From a virus, in IMG/VR virus record IMGVR_UViG_3300009026_000049, positions 1 to 28,400 of that record: DNA of 28,400 nt; one strand, given 5' to 3'. The notes under the pieces are model-generated. The model was not told where the DNA came from. It made no database searches and was given only the letters and a program-made list of their open reading frames with translations. Of the stretch, positions 17,014 to 26,103 are shown piece after piece. Both the position numbers and the translations under genes were made by a program. Numbering within the stretch: position 1 is the stretch's first letter; each line of letters opens with the position of its first letter.

Positions 17014-18057
17014 ATGGGATTTTTAAGAAAAGTAGGTAGGAAAGTAAAAAAGAAACTAAACAAAGTGTTTGGTGAGAAAGTAGGAGGCATACTAGGAATG
17101 GTAGGTTTATACTTTGCTATGGGTGCTGTTGCTAAAGGACTTAGTGGGTGGGCTAAAAGTACGTTTGGTGCTGGTAAAAGTACTGCAGATGTTGCCAACG
17201 TAGCACAACAAGCTTCAGAAGTTTCAAAGACTGCTGCAGATGTTAAAAGTGCAACAGATAGCACTGCTGTTATTACTGAAGCTGCTAAAAAAGGAGTTGA
17301 TGCAACTGTAACCTCTACCGGAGCTAGTGTAGAAACTTTAATAGCTGAGTCTACAACCAATGCTGAAAAGTTTAATAGCTGGGTAGGAGGACAAGAAAGT
17401 CTTCTTAATCAAGGTAAACTTCCTGTAGAAGTTAATCCTAGTCTTACAGATACTGTAGTTAATAGTATTTCTAATGAAGAAGTTTATAAACAAACAACAG
17501 GAGAAGTTTTTAAATACTTAGAACAACCTGCTTTAGATGTAAATAGAATAGCTGAAAGTGTTACAACAGCCGAACAAGCTGCTACTGCATCTCAAACAGA
17601 AATGGCTCGTCAAGGAATAGACTTTACTAAAGGAATTACTTCGCCTAAAGCAAGTATAGAAGGAACTAAATTAGCACAAGAAAGTGCTACAGGATTTCAA
17701 AAATTTACAACAGACCCTATAGGCTCTACTGTAGATTATGTAGGAACTAAAGCAAAAGAAGCAGGAGACTATGTAAAATCAGGAGCTTTTGTACCTGATA
17801 TAGCAGAAGTAGCTTTAACTACTGCTGCAAATAACGCACTTATGGAAAAAGAAGAAGTAATGGGTTTTGGTAGACCAGCACAAGGACAACCAATGATGAC
17901 TGCAGCTCAAGGCAATCATCTAGCTGCTGTACAAGCACAGCCGGGTTATGCAAACTTAACTAACATGAGAAGCTTTACAGACCTAGCAAATCAAACACTA
18001 TACGGAACAGGTTCACCATCATATTTACAAAACGTATATCAACCAATTAAAATATAG
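17014..18057 (+). CDS. Putative internal virion protein, basic/hydrophobic N-terminus
   Basis: 347 residues, SD AAGGAAA. The first ~18 residues are strongly basic (K-V-G-R-K-V-K-K-K-L-N-K). Then comes a Gly-rich hydrophobic helix (G-G-I-L-G-M-V-G-L-Y-F-A-M-G-A-V-A, ~24-40) that could insert in a membrane. The middle is Ala/Thr/Ser/Glu-rich helix. The C-terminus (M-T-A-A-Q-G-N-H-L-A-A-V-Q-A-Q near 290-304, ending S-P-S-Y-L-Q-N) is a distinct domain. A membrane-active helix in a protein of the ejection-gene cluster suggests a role in DNA delivery across the envelope, by analogy with T7 gp14. No family firmly recognised. Confidence 0.65.
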   Translation: MGFLRKVGRKVKKKLNKVFGEKVGGILGMVGLYFAMGAVAKGLSGWAKSTFGAGKSTADVANVAQQASEVSKTAADVKSATDSTAVITEAAKKGVDATVTSTGASVETLIAESTTNAEKFNSWVGGQESLLNQGKLPVEVNPSLTDTVVNSISNEEVYKQTTGEVFKYLEQPALDVNRIAESVTTAEQAATASQTEMARQGIDFTKGITSPKASIEGTKLAQESATGFQKFTTDPIGSTVDYVGTKAKEAGDYVKSGAFVPDIAEVALTTAANNALMEKEEVMGFGRPAQGQPMMTAAQGNHLAAVQAQPGYANLTNMRSFTDLANQTLYGTGSPSYLQNVYQPIKI

Positions 18058-18066
18058 GAAATCATT

Positions 18067-18663
18067 ATGGCAATGACAGAAAAAGCAGCACAGTTTGTGC
18101 AAGGAAACATGGAAAGAGGAAGACCTATTCCGGGTCAAAGCCTTACAAACGACCCTAGTCAACCTTATAACTGGGAAAAAGCTCCTGAGTTTACTAACGC
18201 TAAAGAAGCTATGCTGTACGTTTTTGAGAATTTAACAGTCCCTGAAACTACTGCTAATATTTTATTATCTTTAAGTAAAGGTATTGGTGTTATTGACATT
18301 GCATCTATAACATTGTATACTGGCTTTACTGAAGGTAAATGGAATCCTGATATGATGATGTTATTAATGGAACCAACTATGTATATGGTTATGGCATTAG
18401 CAGAAAAAGCAGAGTTAGACTTTGTTATGGACTCTTCAGAAGAAGTAGGTGAAGAAGAAATACTAGGAGACAAAGCTATACAGCAAATAGAAGAAGGCAT
18501 AGGTTCATTAGATGCTATGAGAAAACAAGCTGCTCAAAGAGTAAGCCCACAGTCAGTCCCACAGGAAGTTAGAGAAGTAATAGAAGAAGCAAAGATAGAA
18601 CCTAGTATTTTAGAAAAAGTAGAAGAAGTAAAAAGTAATAGTTTATTAGCAAGAGAGGAATAA
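18067..18663 (+). CDS. Conserved phage virion protein with R-P-I-P-G-Q-S-L-T motif
   Basis: 198 residues. The N-terminal R-G-R-P-I-P-G-Q-S-L-T-N-D-P and central G-K-W-N-P-D-M-M-M-L-L-M-E-P-T-x-Y-M-V-M-A-L-A-E-K-A are patterns I recall from uncharacterised structural proteins of marine phages, including cyanophages. The centre is hydrophobic and Met-rich (about residues 95-120) and the C-terminus acidic and helical. A short 9-nt gap follows the 347-residue gene and only 1 nt precedes the next gene, so it is co-translated with the ejection cluster. Function unknown. Confidence 0.7.
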   Translation: MAMTEKAAQFVQGNMERGRPIPGQSLTNDPSQPYNWEKAPEFTNAKEAMLYVFENLTVPETTANILLSLSKGIGVIDIASITLYTGFTEGKWNPDMMMLLMEPTMYMVMALAEKAELDFVMDSSEEVGEEEILGDKAIQQIEEGIGSLDAMRKQAAQRVSPQSVPQEVREVIEEAKIEPSILEKVEEVKSNSLLAREE

Positions 18664-18664
18664 G

Positions 18665-20050
18665 ATGGCTGGAAAAGAAATATTAAGTGGATTATTAACT
18701 AGACAAAATCAAGGAAGTACTGGTGGTACTTTTAAAGATATAGCTGCTGATTTTTTTAGTGGTTCATCTAACGATAGCAAAAGACGTAGAAATGTATTGA
18801 TAGGAACTGCATTATGGAATGCAAAAGAATCTGCTATGCAAAATAATGTTATGAAGAATTTACAAGAAAATGAAACTAAACGTACTTTTGAACTAGCGGG
18901 GCTTACTCAAAAATGGGATGCTTACAATACTTTAATTAATGACGATAGAGCATTTAAAAAAGACAAAAATTATTTTTTTACTAAAGCAGAAGCAGAGTTT
19001 AATAGGTTAAATCCTAATTATGATACTGAAACTAAAGATTCAGGAGACACAGCACAGGAAAGTAAACTTACAGAAATAAATGATTTACAAAAAAGATATG
19101 AAGAAATACATAATAATAAAATGACCACAGGTAATATAACTGGTAAAAATTATATGACTAAAGAAGCTTTCTTTAAGCCTTTTGAAGATTATTATAGTCA
19201 ACAAGAAACACAACTATCTGCTCCTAAAAATGTTAGTATAATACATAATGCATGGGACAGAGTAACAAGTAACTTTAAAAACAAAGATAAACTAGAAAGC
19301 AAATCAGAACAACTTACACTTGAACAAGCTAATAGAAATACTTTTGGATATTTAGTAGAGCCTGATGAAATACAAGGTAAAGCAGCTATTGAAATATATA
19401 GAAAAAATAAAAAAGGTTTTGATACTACTGCCTTTGAAATGGACAATGACGATGCTAAATTTAATATTTTAAAACTACAAGGCATATCTCAAGAACAAAA
19501 AAATTATTTAATTAGAAACATAGGAGAAGGAAATTACACTTCAAATGCACTACAAGCTAAGATAGTTGTTTTATCTGCAGACTTTGACCCTTATATAAAT
19601 GCACGAAATGTAGCAGGTAATACTTTTGAAAAACGATATAAAGATTCAGGTAAAGAAATACCGGAACAAAAAACACCTGAGTATCAAGAGTATGTATTAA
19701 GAAAAACTAATTTTATAGACATTGAAACTAAACAAGGAGATAAAGAGCTTAATGAACTTAGAAGTAATATGTTTATGTTAAAAGATTTACAAGTCAATCC
19801 TGTAAAAAATGCTAAAGCAATTACTTTTTTAGAAACTAAAATTAAAGAACAAGGATTGGGTAAAATACAAATAATGGCTTTAAATACAGCCATGTCTAGT
19901 GTAACAGACCCTAATGTAGTGGCTGTTTTAGAACTAGCTGGTAAAGACTCTGGTAAAACTTCTGAAGAACTAAAGTCTGACCATATGGCAAGTGTGTATG
20001 AAGGTATCTTAGATTTTTCAGATGCTATATTAAAATCGGAAAATGAATAA
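18665..20050 (+). CDS. Unrecognised 461-residue protein of the ejection cluster
   Basis: I do not recognise this family. The N-terminus (M-A-G-K-E-I-L-S-G-L-L) carries a short amphipathic helix. The rest is highly charged, Lys/Asn/Glu-rich and mostly helical, with no signal peptide, no clear membrane span and no Cys or His cluster. It sits between the 198-residue conserved protein and the 1556-residue hydrolase-bearing protein, with gaps of 1 and 2 nt, which implies one translational unit. By position it is a candidate internal core protein (T7 gp15 slot), which is inference only. Confidence 0.6.
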   Translation: MAGKEILSGLLTRQNQGSTGGTFKDIAADFFSGSSNDSKRRRNVLIGTALWNAKESAMQNNVMKNLQENETKRTFELAGLTQKWDAYNTLINDDRAFKKDKNYFFTKAEAEFNRLNPNYDTETKDSGDTAQESKLTEINDLQKRYEEIHNNKMTTGNITGKNYMTKEAFFKPFEDYYSQQETQLSAPKNVSIIHNAWDRVTSNFKNKDKLESKSEQLTLEQANRNTFGYLVEPDEIQGKAAIEIYRKNKKGFDTTAFEMDNDDAKFNILKLQGISQEQKNYLIRNIGEGNYTSNALQAKIVVLSADFDPYINARNVAGNTFEKRYKDSGKEIPEQKTPEYQEYVLRKTNFIDIETKQGDKELNELRSNMFMLKDLQVNPVKNAKAITFLETKIKEQGLGKIQIMALNTAMSSVTDPNVVAVLELAGKDSGKTSEELKSDHMASVYEGILDFSDAILKSENE

Positions 20051-20052
20051 TA

Positions 20053-23000
20053 GTGGCTTTACCTCCTAAACCAAAAGAAAAAGGAATATTAGACGCTGCT
20101 TTAAATGTAGGTCCTTTAGGTAATGTTTATAGATTATTAAATGAGGGACAACAAGAAACTGTAAAACGTACTGCTGCTCAAATAGGTTTCACTGTTCCTA
20201 GAGAAGCACTAGAACTTAGTAGAATGATTGTTACTCCTGATAAAACAACCATAGACAAACAAGAAGAATTTTTAGAAGATTATCTTGGTTATATGGTAGG
20301 TTCTGAAAATGTTGAAATGGACCAACGTGGCGAAGAAGAAGCTGGAGGATATAGTGTAGCCTCTATTAAAGACCCTGAAAACGAATTAGCTCAAGTAGTA
20401 TCAATGGCTGGAGGTTTTGTAACAGGTATGCTAGGAGCAGGTAAACTTAAGACAGGTGCAGAGTTTTTAGGTAAAAAAGCATTTAAGAAAAAAATACCAA
20501 AAGTTGTTCCTTCAACAAAACTAGGAGCAGCAGCAGCCTACACAGGTAGACAAGCCTCTTCAGGAGCTATAGCATCTCAAATTGGTTTTAATCCTTATGA
20601 TGAACAAATGGCAGAATGGCTTGGCGAGTTTATGCCTGAAGACACAGGTTGGAAAGGAGACTTAAAAGACTATTTAACAGCAGATAGACAAACTAAAACT
20701 CAACTAGAAAATAGAATAGACTTACTAGCTGAAGGAGCTTTTCTTGGTTTAGGAGTTGCTGCTGTAGGTGGTATGTTTAAAGGTGGTAAATATTTATCAG
20801 AGGCAGAATTAAAAGATAAATTTGTAGTTGGATTTAAAAATAGTATAAACAGAATAGGACAAGGAACTAGTGATAGATTAGAATCTTTTGTAAAAAAATT
20901 AGATTTAGATTATACTAAGTCTGATACAGCTCAAAGAAAAGCTACACTAGCCCATAGAAATCAAGACGTTATAGATGGTAAAGTAGTAGATATGGGAGAC
21001 ATAGATGCTATGAAACCTAGTAAGTATACTAAATGGTTATCAGATGTTAATCTACAGTTTAGTGATAGTCCTATATTAAGAAAACTAGATAATCTTAGAA
21101 GTAAATTAGTTACTACAAGAGGAGGAAGAACTAGGGCTTTAAATGAAAAGTTTTTAAAAACAGAAAACATTAAAGAAAAATGGTCTGATAATATTAATAA
21201 TACTGCTTATAACTTAGAAAAATCTTTAGACGATTTAGTTCTAAAAGTAAGTGATGGTAATTTTTTTAGTAACAATAGATTAGAAAATAAAGAAAAGTTT
21301 TTAAAAAAACTTAGTGATGTTTTATATACTGACTTTAGAAGTCCTACTATAGTAACAGGTAAAAGTGGAATAAAACTAGGTAAAAGACAAAAACCTACTT
21401 TTGAAAAAGAATTACAAAGTAATTTTCCAGAAGAAATGTGGGATGACATTAGACAGGCAAGGAATTTACAAGATAACCTTAGTAAGTTAATGTTAGAAAG
21501 CAATACATTAACTAATGCACAAAAGAAAATATATACAGATAGTTTAGGTTTTTATGTTAGGAGGTCTTTTAAACTTTATGAAGATTCTAATTATGTTCCT
21601 AGTAAAGATTCACTTAAAGAAGCTCGTAAATTTTTAGAAGAAGAAATATTAAAAGAAAATCCTAACATTGCTCCTGAAGATTTAAGATTAGAAGTAATTG
21701 CTAAGATGAAAATAATAGAAGGTAAAGGTGCTAAAGCAGGAAGTTCTTTTACTCAAAATTTAGATAAGTTTGACAGAGTTAGAAAAGAAATATTAAATGG
21801 ACGTAAAGATATTCCCCCACCAATTAAAAATTTCTTAGGAGAAATAGAAGACCCTATACAAGCATTAATTTATTCAACAACTAAACTTTCTAAATATGTA
21901 GAAGATATAAAATTTTATAATGATGCTTTTGAAGAAGGCTCTGAAATTTACTTTAAGTCTAAGCCATCAGGAGTTTTTACAGAAGAAATAGGAGAAGGAT
22001 ACGGTAAACTTAGTAAAACATTTACTACTCCTGAAATGAAAGAATATTTTTCTAGTTATCAAAAGTTTGGACAACAAACTTTAGAAACAAACGAGCTTAG
22101 TATTAGAGGAGGTGTTGGCTGGGCATATAGAAACACATTACTACTAAAAGGATTATCACAAGCTGCTAAAACTGTATACTCACACGCTACACATTTTAAA
22201 AACTTTATTGGTGGTAATCATATGTCACTAGCTAATGGAGTTAATACTTTAAACCCTGCTAAAAGTTTAAGAATTGTAAAAACTTTAAGAGCTAAAACTA
22301 GAAGAGATAAAGATGCACAGGCTTATCATGAAGAACTTTCAGGAAGAGGTCTTTTAAGTAAAGGAGTAGTAGCTCGTGATATAGAAGGGTTAGCTAAAGA
22401 TATTAGTAAAGTTAAGAAAGGATTTTTAGTAGGTAAAGTTGATTGGGCTTTTGGTAAATTAGGTTTAAAATACGTAGCTAAAAAAGCTCAGAATTTTTAC
22501 ATAGGAACAGATGATTTTTATAAAGTTAATATGTATGAGTCAGAACAAGTTTGGTTAAATGATTTTAATAAAGCACTTCCTAACGATGTAAAATTTGATA
22601 CTTATCGTTTTAAAAATCTAGAAGCTATTAAAGATGAAGCAGCTACTATGACTAGAGATACTTTACCTAACTATGATTTAGTTCCTGAAATTTTAAAAGA
22701 TTTAAGAAGAGTTCCTTTTGTAGGTAAATTCTTTTCTTTTATGTCTGAGTCAATTAGGATTTCTCAAGGAACACTACGAAGGGCTCATAAAGAAATTACA
22801 ACAGGAAAAGCTTTAAAAGCTGAAGGAGCAACTGAAGCTGGTGATATAATTTTAAAAAGAGGAACTAATCGTTTAGCTGCTTTTACCGTAATGGGAGGAG
22901 TAGGAGCTAAAGCAGTTGAAGAAGGAAGCAAAGCAGTGTATGGTGTAACTACAGATGTTGTAGACGCAGCAAGAGACATGTTACCTGATTATATGCAAAA

Positions 23001-24723
23001 TGCTAATTTATTTGTTACAGTTAAAGAAGACGGAACACCTACTGTAGCAAATATTAGTACATGGGATGCTTATGATTTTCCTAAAAAACCACTACAGGTT
23101 CTTTCTCGTAGAATTTTAAATTCTAATAATGTAAATGATGAAGAGCTTTACAAAGATATGTTTACAACTTTAACTAGTGAAATGGTTGCTCCTTTTATAG
23201 GTGAATCTTTAATACAAGAACAATTAAGTAATTATATTTTTTCAGACGGTATAACTAACGATAAAAGATTAATGAGAAATCCTTTTAATAAAAGTGAACA
23301 GTATGATAACTCCGGAACTCAAATTGAAAATGCTTTAAATAAAGATAATCTTAATATTTTAATGGCTAATATATTTCAAACTGTTTTACCGGGAAGTATA
23401 GATAGAGGAATAGACTGGGCTAAAACATTAGGTAAAGAACAAACAGAATTTGACCAAGATATTTATCCTGTTGACCAAGCTATGAAGTTTTTAACAGGAT
23501 GGGGAACTCAACCTTTAAATAAAGAATATGTAGAAAATGTTTTTTCTTTTAAAGCTAGTAAACTTAGTAAAGAAAAAGGATTCAGAAGAAGAAGAGTATA
23601 TAACGCTATTGATAAAGATTTAGACAACACTAAATTTATTAATAATTATTTAAAAGAAAATCAACAGTATGCTAAATCATATGCTAAAACGCATAAACTA
23701 ATAAAGTCTGGAAATACTTTTAATTTAGATGTTAATGCTTTATTACAAGATTCAGGTTTTAATGAATCAGATAGAATATATTTAACATTAGGAGACAGTT
23801 TTAAACCTCTTGGAATAACAAAAGACATGGATAGAATGTTAATGGAAAACTCTTCTAGTCTAAAACAATACAAAGAATTAAAACAAGACCTTAATGTTAT
23901 TGACTTGTCTTTAAGTAATATACCTATTATATTTGACTCTGATAATTATAAACAAACAGGAACTGAAGTTTTTGAAGACTTAAGAGAAAACTATAAAACA
24001 GGAGGAATAGTTCCAAATGTTCAAGAAGACCCTAAAGATAGAAAAAATCCTATTCTTCAAGAAAGTTATAAAGAAACTTCAAAAGGTTTAACTGACTTAC
24101 AAAAAATTATAGGCGTAGCTAATGAAGTTTTAAAGCCTAAAGAACAAATGGAAAGACTAGGGTTTAAAGATGGTGGTATGACTGATACTATAAATTCTTA
24201 TTTAACAAAGTATAGAACTCAAAATGAAAAACAATACGATGAAGAAACAGGAGAACATACTCATAATAAAGAAGTAAATAAAGAGCCTGATAAGTTTGTA
24301 AAAGATATGTATTTAAAGTTAAAAGAAAGTGGTCATCCTTTCCCAAAGATGGCAGCAGCACAAGCAGGAGCAGAAAGCGAATATGGAATGAGTGCGTTGT
24401 CACGAAAAGCTAACAATACTTTTGGAGTTAAAGTAAGAAAAGGTGAAAAGTTTGAAGGCGTAATGATGCCCACTAAAGAAGACTATGGTCAAGGACAAGT
24501 AGACGAAGTAGCTAATTTTAGAACATATGATACTGTTGATGCTAATATAAAAGGTTATATAAACTTTTTAAACACAGGAAATTATGATAAAGCTTTAAAC
24601 GCTGAGTCAGACATGGAGTATTTACAAGAACTTAAAAATGCTGGATATGCTACTGACCAAGACTACGTAACCACAGTTGGTTCTGTTTATAAACGTAACA
24701 TAGAAAGTGGTACTTTTGATTAA
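20053..24723 (+). CDS. 1556-residue ejection protein with C-terminal glucosaminidase
   Basis: GTG start 2 nt after the previous stop; no strong SD, so probably coupled. The body (1-~1370) is a long, mainly helical protein with Gly-rich hydrophobic stretches near residues 112-140 (V-S-M-A-G-G-F-V-T-G-M-L-G-A-G) and 228-243, as expected for a giant internal virion protein. L-G-F-K-D-G-G-M occurs near 1370. Residues ~1413-1556 match the glucosaminidase (GH73/FlgJ-type) pattern: helix, then Q-A-G-A-E-S-E-Y-G-M-S with the probable catalytic Glu at 1441, then N-N-T-F-G-V-K, F-R-T-Y-D-T, and a Y-A-T-D-x-x-Y terminal helix. It probably cuts peptidoglycan glycan strands during DNA entry. T7 gp16 carries its wall-cutting domain at the opposite, N-terminal, end. 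Confidence 0.8.
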   Translation: MALPPKPKEKGILDAALNVGPLGNVYRLLNEGQQETVKRTAAQIGFTVPREALELSRMIVTPDKTTIDKQEEFLEDYLGYMVGSENVEMDQRGEEEAGGYSVASIKDPENELAQVVSMAGGFVTGMLGAGKLKTGAEFLGKKAFKKKIPKVVPSTKLGAAAAYTGRQASSGAIASQIGFNPYDEQMAEWLGEFMPEDTGWKGDLKDYLTADRQTKTQLENRIDLLAEGAFLGLGVAAVGGMFKGGKYLSEAELKDKFVVGFKNSINRIGQGTSDRLESFVKKLDLDYTKSDTAQRKATLAHRNQDVIDGKVVDMGDIDAMKPSKYTKWLSDVNLQFSDSPILRKLDNLRSKLVTTRGGRTRALNEKFLKTENIKEKWSDNINNTAYNLEKSLDDLVLKVSDGNFFSNNRLENKEKFLKKLSDVLYTDFRSPTIVTGKSGIKLGKRQKPTFEKELQSNFPEEMWDDIRQARNLQDNLSKLMLESNTLTNAQKKIYTDSLGFYVRRSFKLYEDSNYVPSKDSLKEARKFLEEEILKENPNIAPEDLRLEVIAKMKIIEGKGAKAGSSFTQNLDKFDRVRKEILNGRKDIPPPIKNFLGEIEDPIQALIYSTTKLSKYVEDIKFYNDAFEEGSEIYFKSKPSGVFTEEIGEGYGKLSKTFTTPEMKEYFSSYQKFGQQTLETNELSIRGGVGWAYRNTLLLKGLSQAAKTVYSHATHFKNFIGGNHMSLANGVNTLNPAKSLRIVKTLRAKTRRDKDAQAYHEELSGRGLLSKGVVARDIEGLAKDISKVKKGFLVGKVDWAFGKLGLKYVAKKAQNFYIGTDDFYKVNMYESEQVWLNDFNKALPNDVKFDTYRFKNLEAIKDEAATMTRDTLPNYDLVPEILKDLRRVPFVGKFFSFMSESIRISQGTLRRAHKEITTGKALKAEGATEAGDIILKRGTNRLAAFTVMGGVGAKAVEEGSKAVYGVTTDVVDAARDMLPDYMQNANLFVTVKEDGTPTVANISTWDAYDFPKKPLQVLSRRILNSNNVNDEELYKDMFTTLTSEMVAPFIGESLIQEQLSNYIFSDGITNDKRLMRNPFNKSEQYDNSGTQIENALNKDNLNILMANIFQTVLPGSIDRGIDWAKTLGKEQTEFDQDIYPVDQAMKFLTGWGTQPLNKEYVENVFSFKASKLSKEKGFRRRRVYNAIDKDLDNTKFINNYLKENQQYAKSYAKTHKLIKSGNTFNLDVNALLQDSGFNESDRIYLTLGDSFKPLGITKDMDRMLMENSSSLKQYKELKQDLNVIDLSLSNIPIIFDSDNYKQTGTEVFEDLRENYKTGGIVPNVQEDPKDRKNPILQESYKETSKGLTDLQKIIGVANEVLKPKEQMERLGFKDGGMTDTINSYLTKYRTQNEKQYDEETGEHTHNKEVNKEPDKFVKDMYLKLKESGHPFPKMAAAQAGAESEYGMSALSRKANNTFGVKVRKGEKFEGVMMPTKEDYGQGQVDEVANFRTYDTVDANIKGYINFLNTGNYDKALNAESDMEYLQELKNAGYATDQDYVTTVGSVYKRNIESGTFD

Positions 24724-25157
24724 TGGGTTTTCCGTTTGAGATAATAACTATGTTAGGCTCTACTGTACTCGGTGGAGTTATGAGTGTTTGGGCAGAGAGT
24801 CGTAAGGCTAAACAAGACCAACAAAAACTTCTTATAACACGTGGTGAGTTTGAAATGAAAGCTCGTAAAGCTGCAAGAGATGTTAAAGATAAAGGATTCC
24901 AGTGGACAAGAAGAATTATAGCATTAACATCAGTGTTTGCTATTGTTGTTTTACCTAAACTTGTTGCTGTTTATTATCCTGCTGTAGATGTTACTGTAGG
25001 ATATACAAACTTTCAACCGGGATTTTGGTTTTTTAAAGAAGGTAGAGATGTTTTTGAATGGATTACATTTCAAGGTCTTGTAATTACACAATTAGACACC
25101 AACTTAGTATCAGCTATTATAGGTATGTACTTTGGTGGTAGTTTAGTTAAGAAGTAA
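24723..25157 (+). CDS. Holin-like membrane protein
   Basis: 144 residues; its ATG overlaps the preceding TAA by one base. The N-terminus is hydrophobic and Gly-rich (I-I-T-M-L-G-S-T-V-L-G-G-V-M-S-V-W, ~7-23). A charged helix follows, then F-Q-W-T-R-R-I-I-A-L-T-S-V-F-A-I-V-V-L-P-K-L (~59-80), and a final hydrophobic segment (V-S-A-I-I-G-M-Y-F-G-G-S). Three membrane segments resemble the 3-TM holin-type family common downstream of internal proteins in marine phages. Holins permeabilise the inner membrane to time lysis. Assignment is by topology and place, not by proof. Confidence 0.65.
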   Translation: MGFPFEIITMLGSTVLGGVMSVWAESRKAKQDQQKLLITRGEFEMKARKAARDVKDKGFQWTRRIIALTSVFAIVVLPKLVAVYYPAVDVTVGYTNFQPGFWFFKEGRDVFEWITFQGLVITQLDTNLVSAIIGMYFGGSLVKK

Positions 25158-25158
25158 T

Positions 25159-25440
25159 ATGAACGATTGGATACAAGCAATAGAAACTATAGGTATTCCG
25201 GCAGCAGGTGCAGCAGGGTTAGGATATCTTGTATGGGTACTTTTTAAATCTTTGATAGCAGACATACATAAGAAGTTAGATACGCAACATGGTATGATAG
25301 TTGCATTAATAGATAGAATAAGACAGATGGATAACGACATGATTAGAATAGATGCCATGTGTCGGGCAGCAATGGGTTTAAAACCCGATATAGATAGGAT
25401 AGCAAGAGCAGATGGAAAAAAAGACCAAAGAAAAGACTAA
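25159..25440 (+). CDS. Small N-terminally anchored coiled-coil protein
   Basis: 93 residues starting 1 nt after the previous stop. A single hydrophobic segment (I-P-A-A-G-A-A-G-L-G-Y-L-V-W-V-L-F, ~13-29) is followed by a helical soluble part with regular Ile/Leu/Met spacing (D-R-I-R-Q-M-D-N-D-M-I-R-I). It resembles small phage proteins next to holins. It could be a holin partner, an i-spanin-like protein or a second holin; no o-spanin lipobox gene was found beside it other than CsgG. Confidence 0.65.
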   Translation: MNDWIQAIETIGIPAAGAAGLGYLVWVLFKSLIADIHKKLDTQHGMIVALIDRIRQMDNDMIRIDAMCRAAMGLKPDIDRIARADGKKDQRKD

Positions 25441-25603
25441 TAAAAAGATACTACAGATAGTTAATCTTTCTCCAAGTGAGTCTTGGATAGAAAAGATTGT
25501 AGATGTACACCCTATGAGACAGATTACTATAGCCTCTATTGTACAAGTAGTAGTGTTTGGCTTTATGCTAGGTGCTTTTTGGATAAACTCACAAATATTT
25601 TAA
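25412..25603 (+). CDS. 63-residue single-pass membrane protein
   Basis: Overlaps the preceding gene by 29 nt and fills the space up to csgF. The N-terminus is very basic (K-K-T-K-E-K-T-N-K-K). The C-terminal third is one membrane helix (I-T-I-A-S-I-V-Q-V-V-V-F-G-F-M-L-G-A-F-W, ~38-57) ending with a five-residue tail, so a cytoplasmic N-terminus is expected. No family recognised. Its size and topology suit a lysis regulator or small holin. Confidence 0.6.
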   Translation: MEKKTKEKTNKKILQIVNLSPSESWIEKIVDVHPMRQITIASIVQVVVFGFMLGAFWINSQIF

Positions 25604-25608
25604 AGATT

Positions 25609-26103
25609 ATGAAACTAAAACCAACATTTAAAAGCAATAAAACTATAAGGAACTGTAAGTTCTGTATGTTTTTTTGGACTATACTTATTATGTTTTGGTC
25701 TGTAGGAAGCATTGCAGACGAAATGGTACATAAGTTTAAGAGTCCTAGCTTTAGTGGTATCAACACTAGCTCACATTATCTTACAATTCAGAACCAAGAG
25801 TTCAATCGTAAGGCAGCTCTCAAAGCAGAGATAAAAGCTTTACAAGACCAAATAGAAAGAGACAAAGAGAATACAACACTTGCAAGGTTCATAAGGAACT
25901 TGGAATCACGTATATACTCACAGTTGTCAAGACAGTTAGTAGAGAACTTGTTTGGTGAGACTCCTTCTGACTTTGGCACACTAACTTTAGAAGGCAATAC
26001 AATAGTCTATAAGGTAGAAGACGGAATAATAACTTTAACTATAACGGACAGTGATGGCAATTCAACGACTATATCTTTGCCTGTTGGTAACTTTACTTTC
26101 TAG
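25609..26103 (+). CDS. csgF: CsgF-like curli assembly factor
   Basis: 164 residues from ATG 25609; an upstream in-frame ATG at 25483 overlaps the 63-residue gene and lacks a signal peptide, so I reject it. Residues ~20-36 form a signal sequence (F-F-W-T-I-L-I-M-F-W-S-V-G-S-I-A). The mature N-terminus, H-K-F-K-S-P-S-F-S-G, parallels the E. coli CsgF segment F-R-N-P-N-F-G-G that plugs the CsgG pore as a second constriction. The C-terminal half has a helix and then beta strands with I-T-D-S-D-G-N-S-T-T-I, matching the CsgF end. In curli systems CsgF couples secreted subunits to the outer membrane pore. Its gene overlaps csgG by 50 nt. Confidence 0.85.
   Translation: MKLKPTFKSNKTIRNCKFCMFFWTILIMFWSVGSIADEMVHKFKSPSFSGINTSSHYLTIQNQEFNRKAALKAEIKALQDQIERDKENTTLARFIRNLESRIYSQLSRQLVENLFGETPSDFGTLTLEGNTIVYKVEDGIITLTITDSDGNSTTISLPVGNFTF

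Noticed and set aside
25483-25608. N-terminal extension of the CsgF ORF from ATG 25483
   Set aside because: It overlaps the 63-residue membrane gene in another frame, contains Cys/Tyr-rich nonsense-like sequence and would bury the signal peptide.
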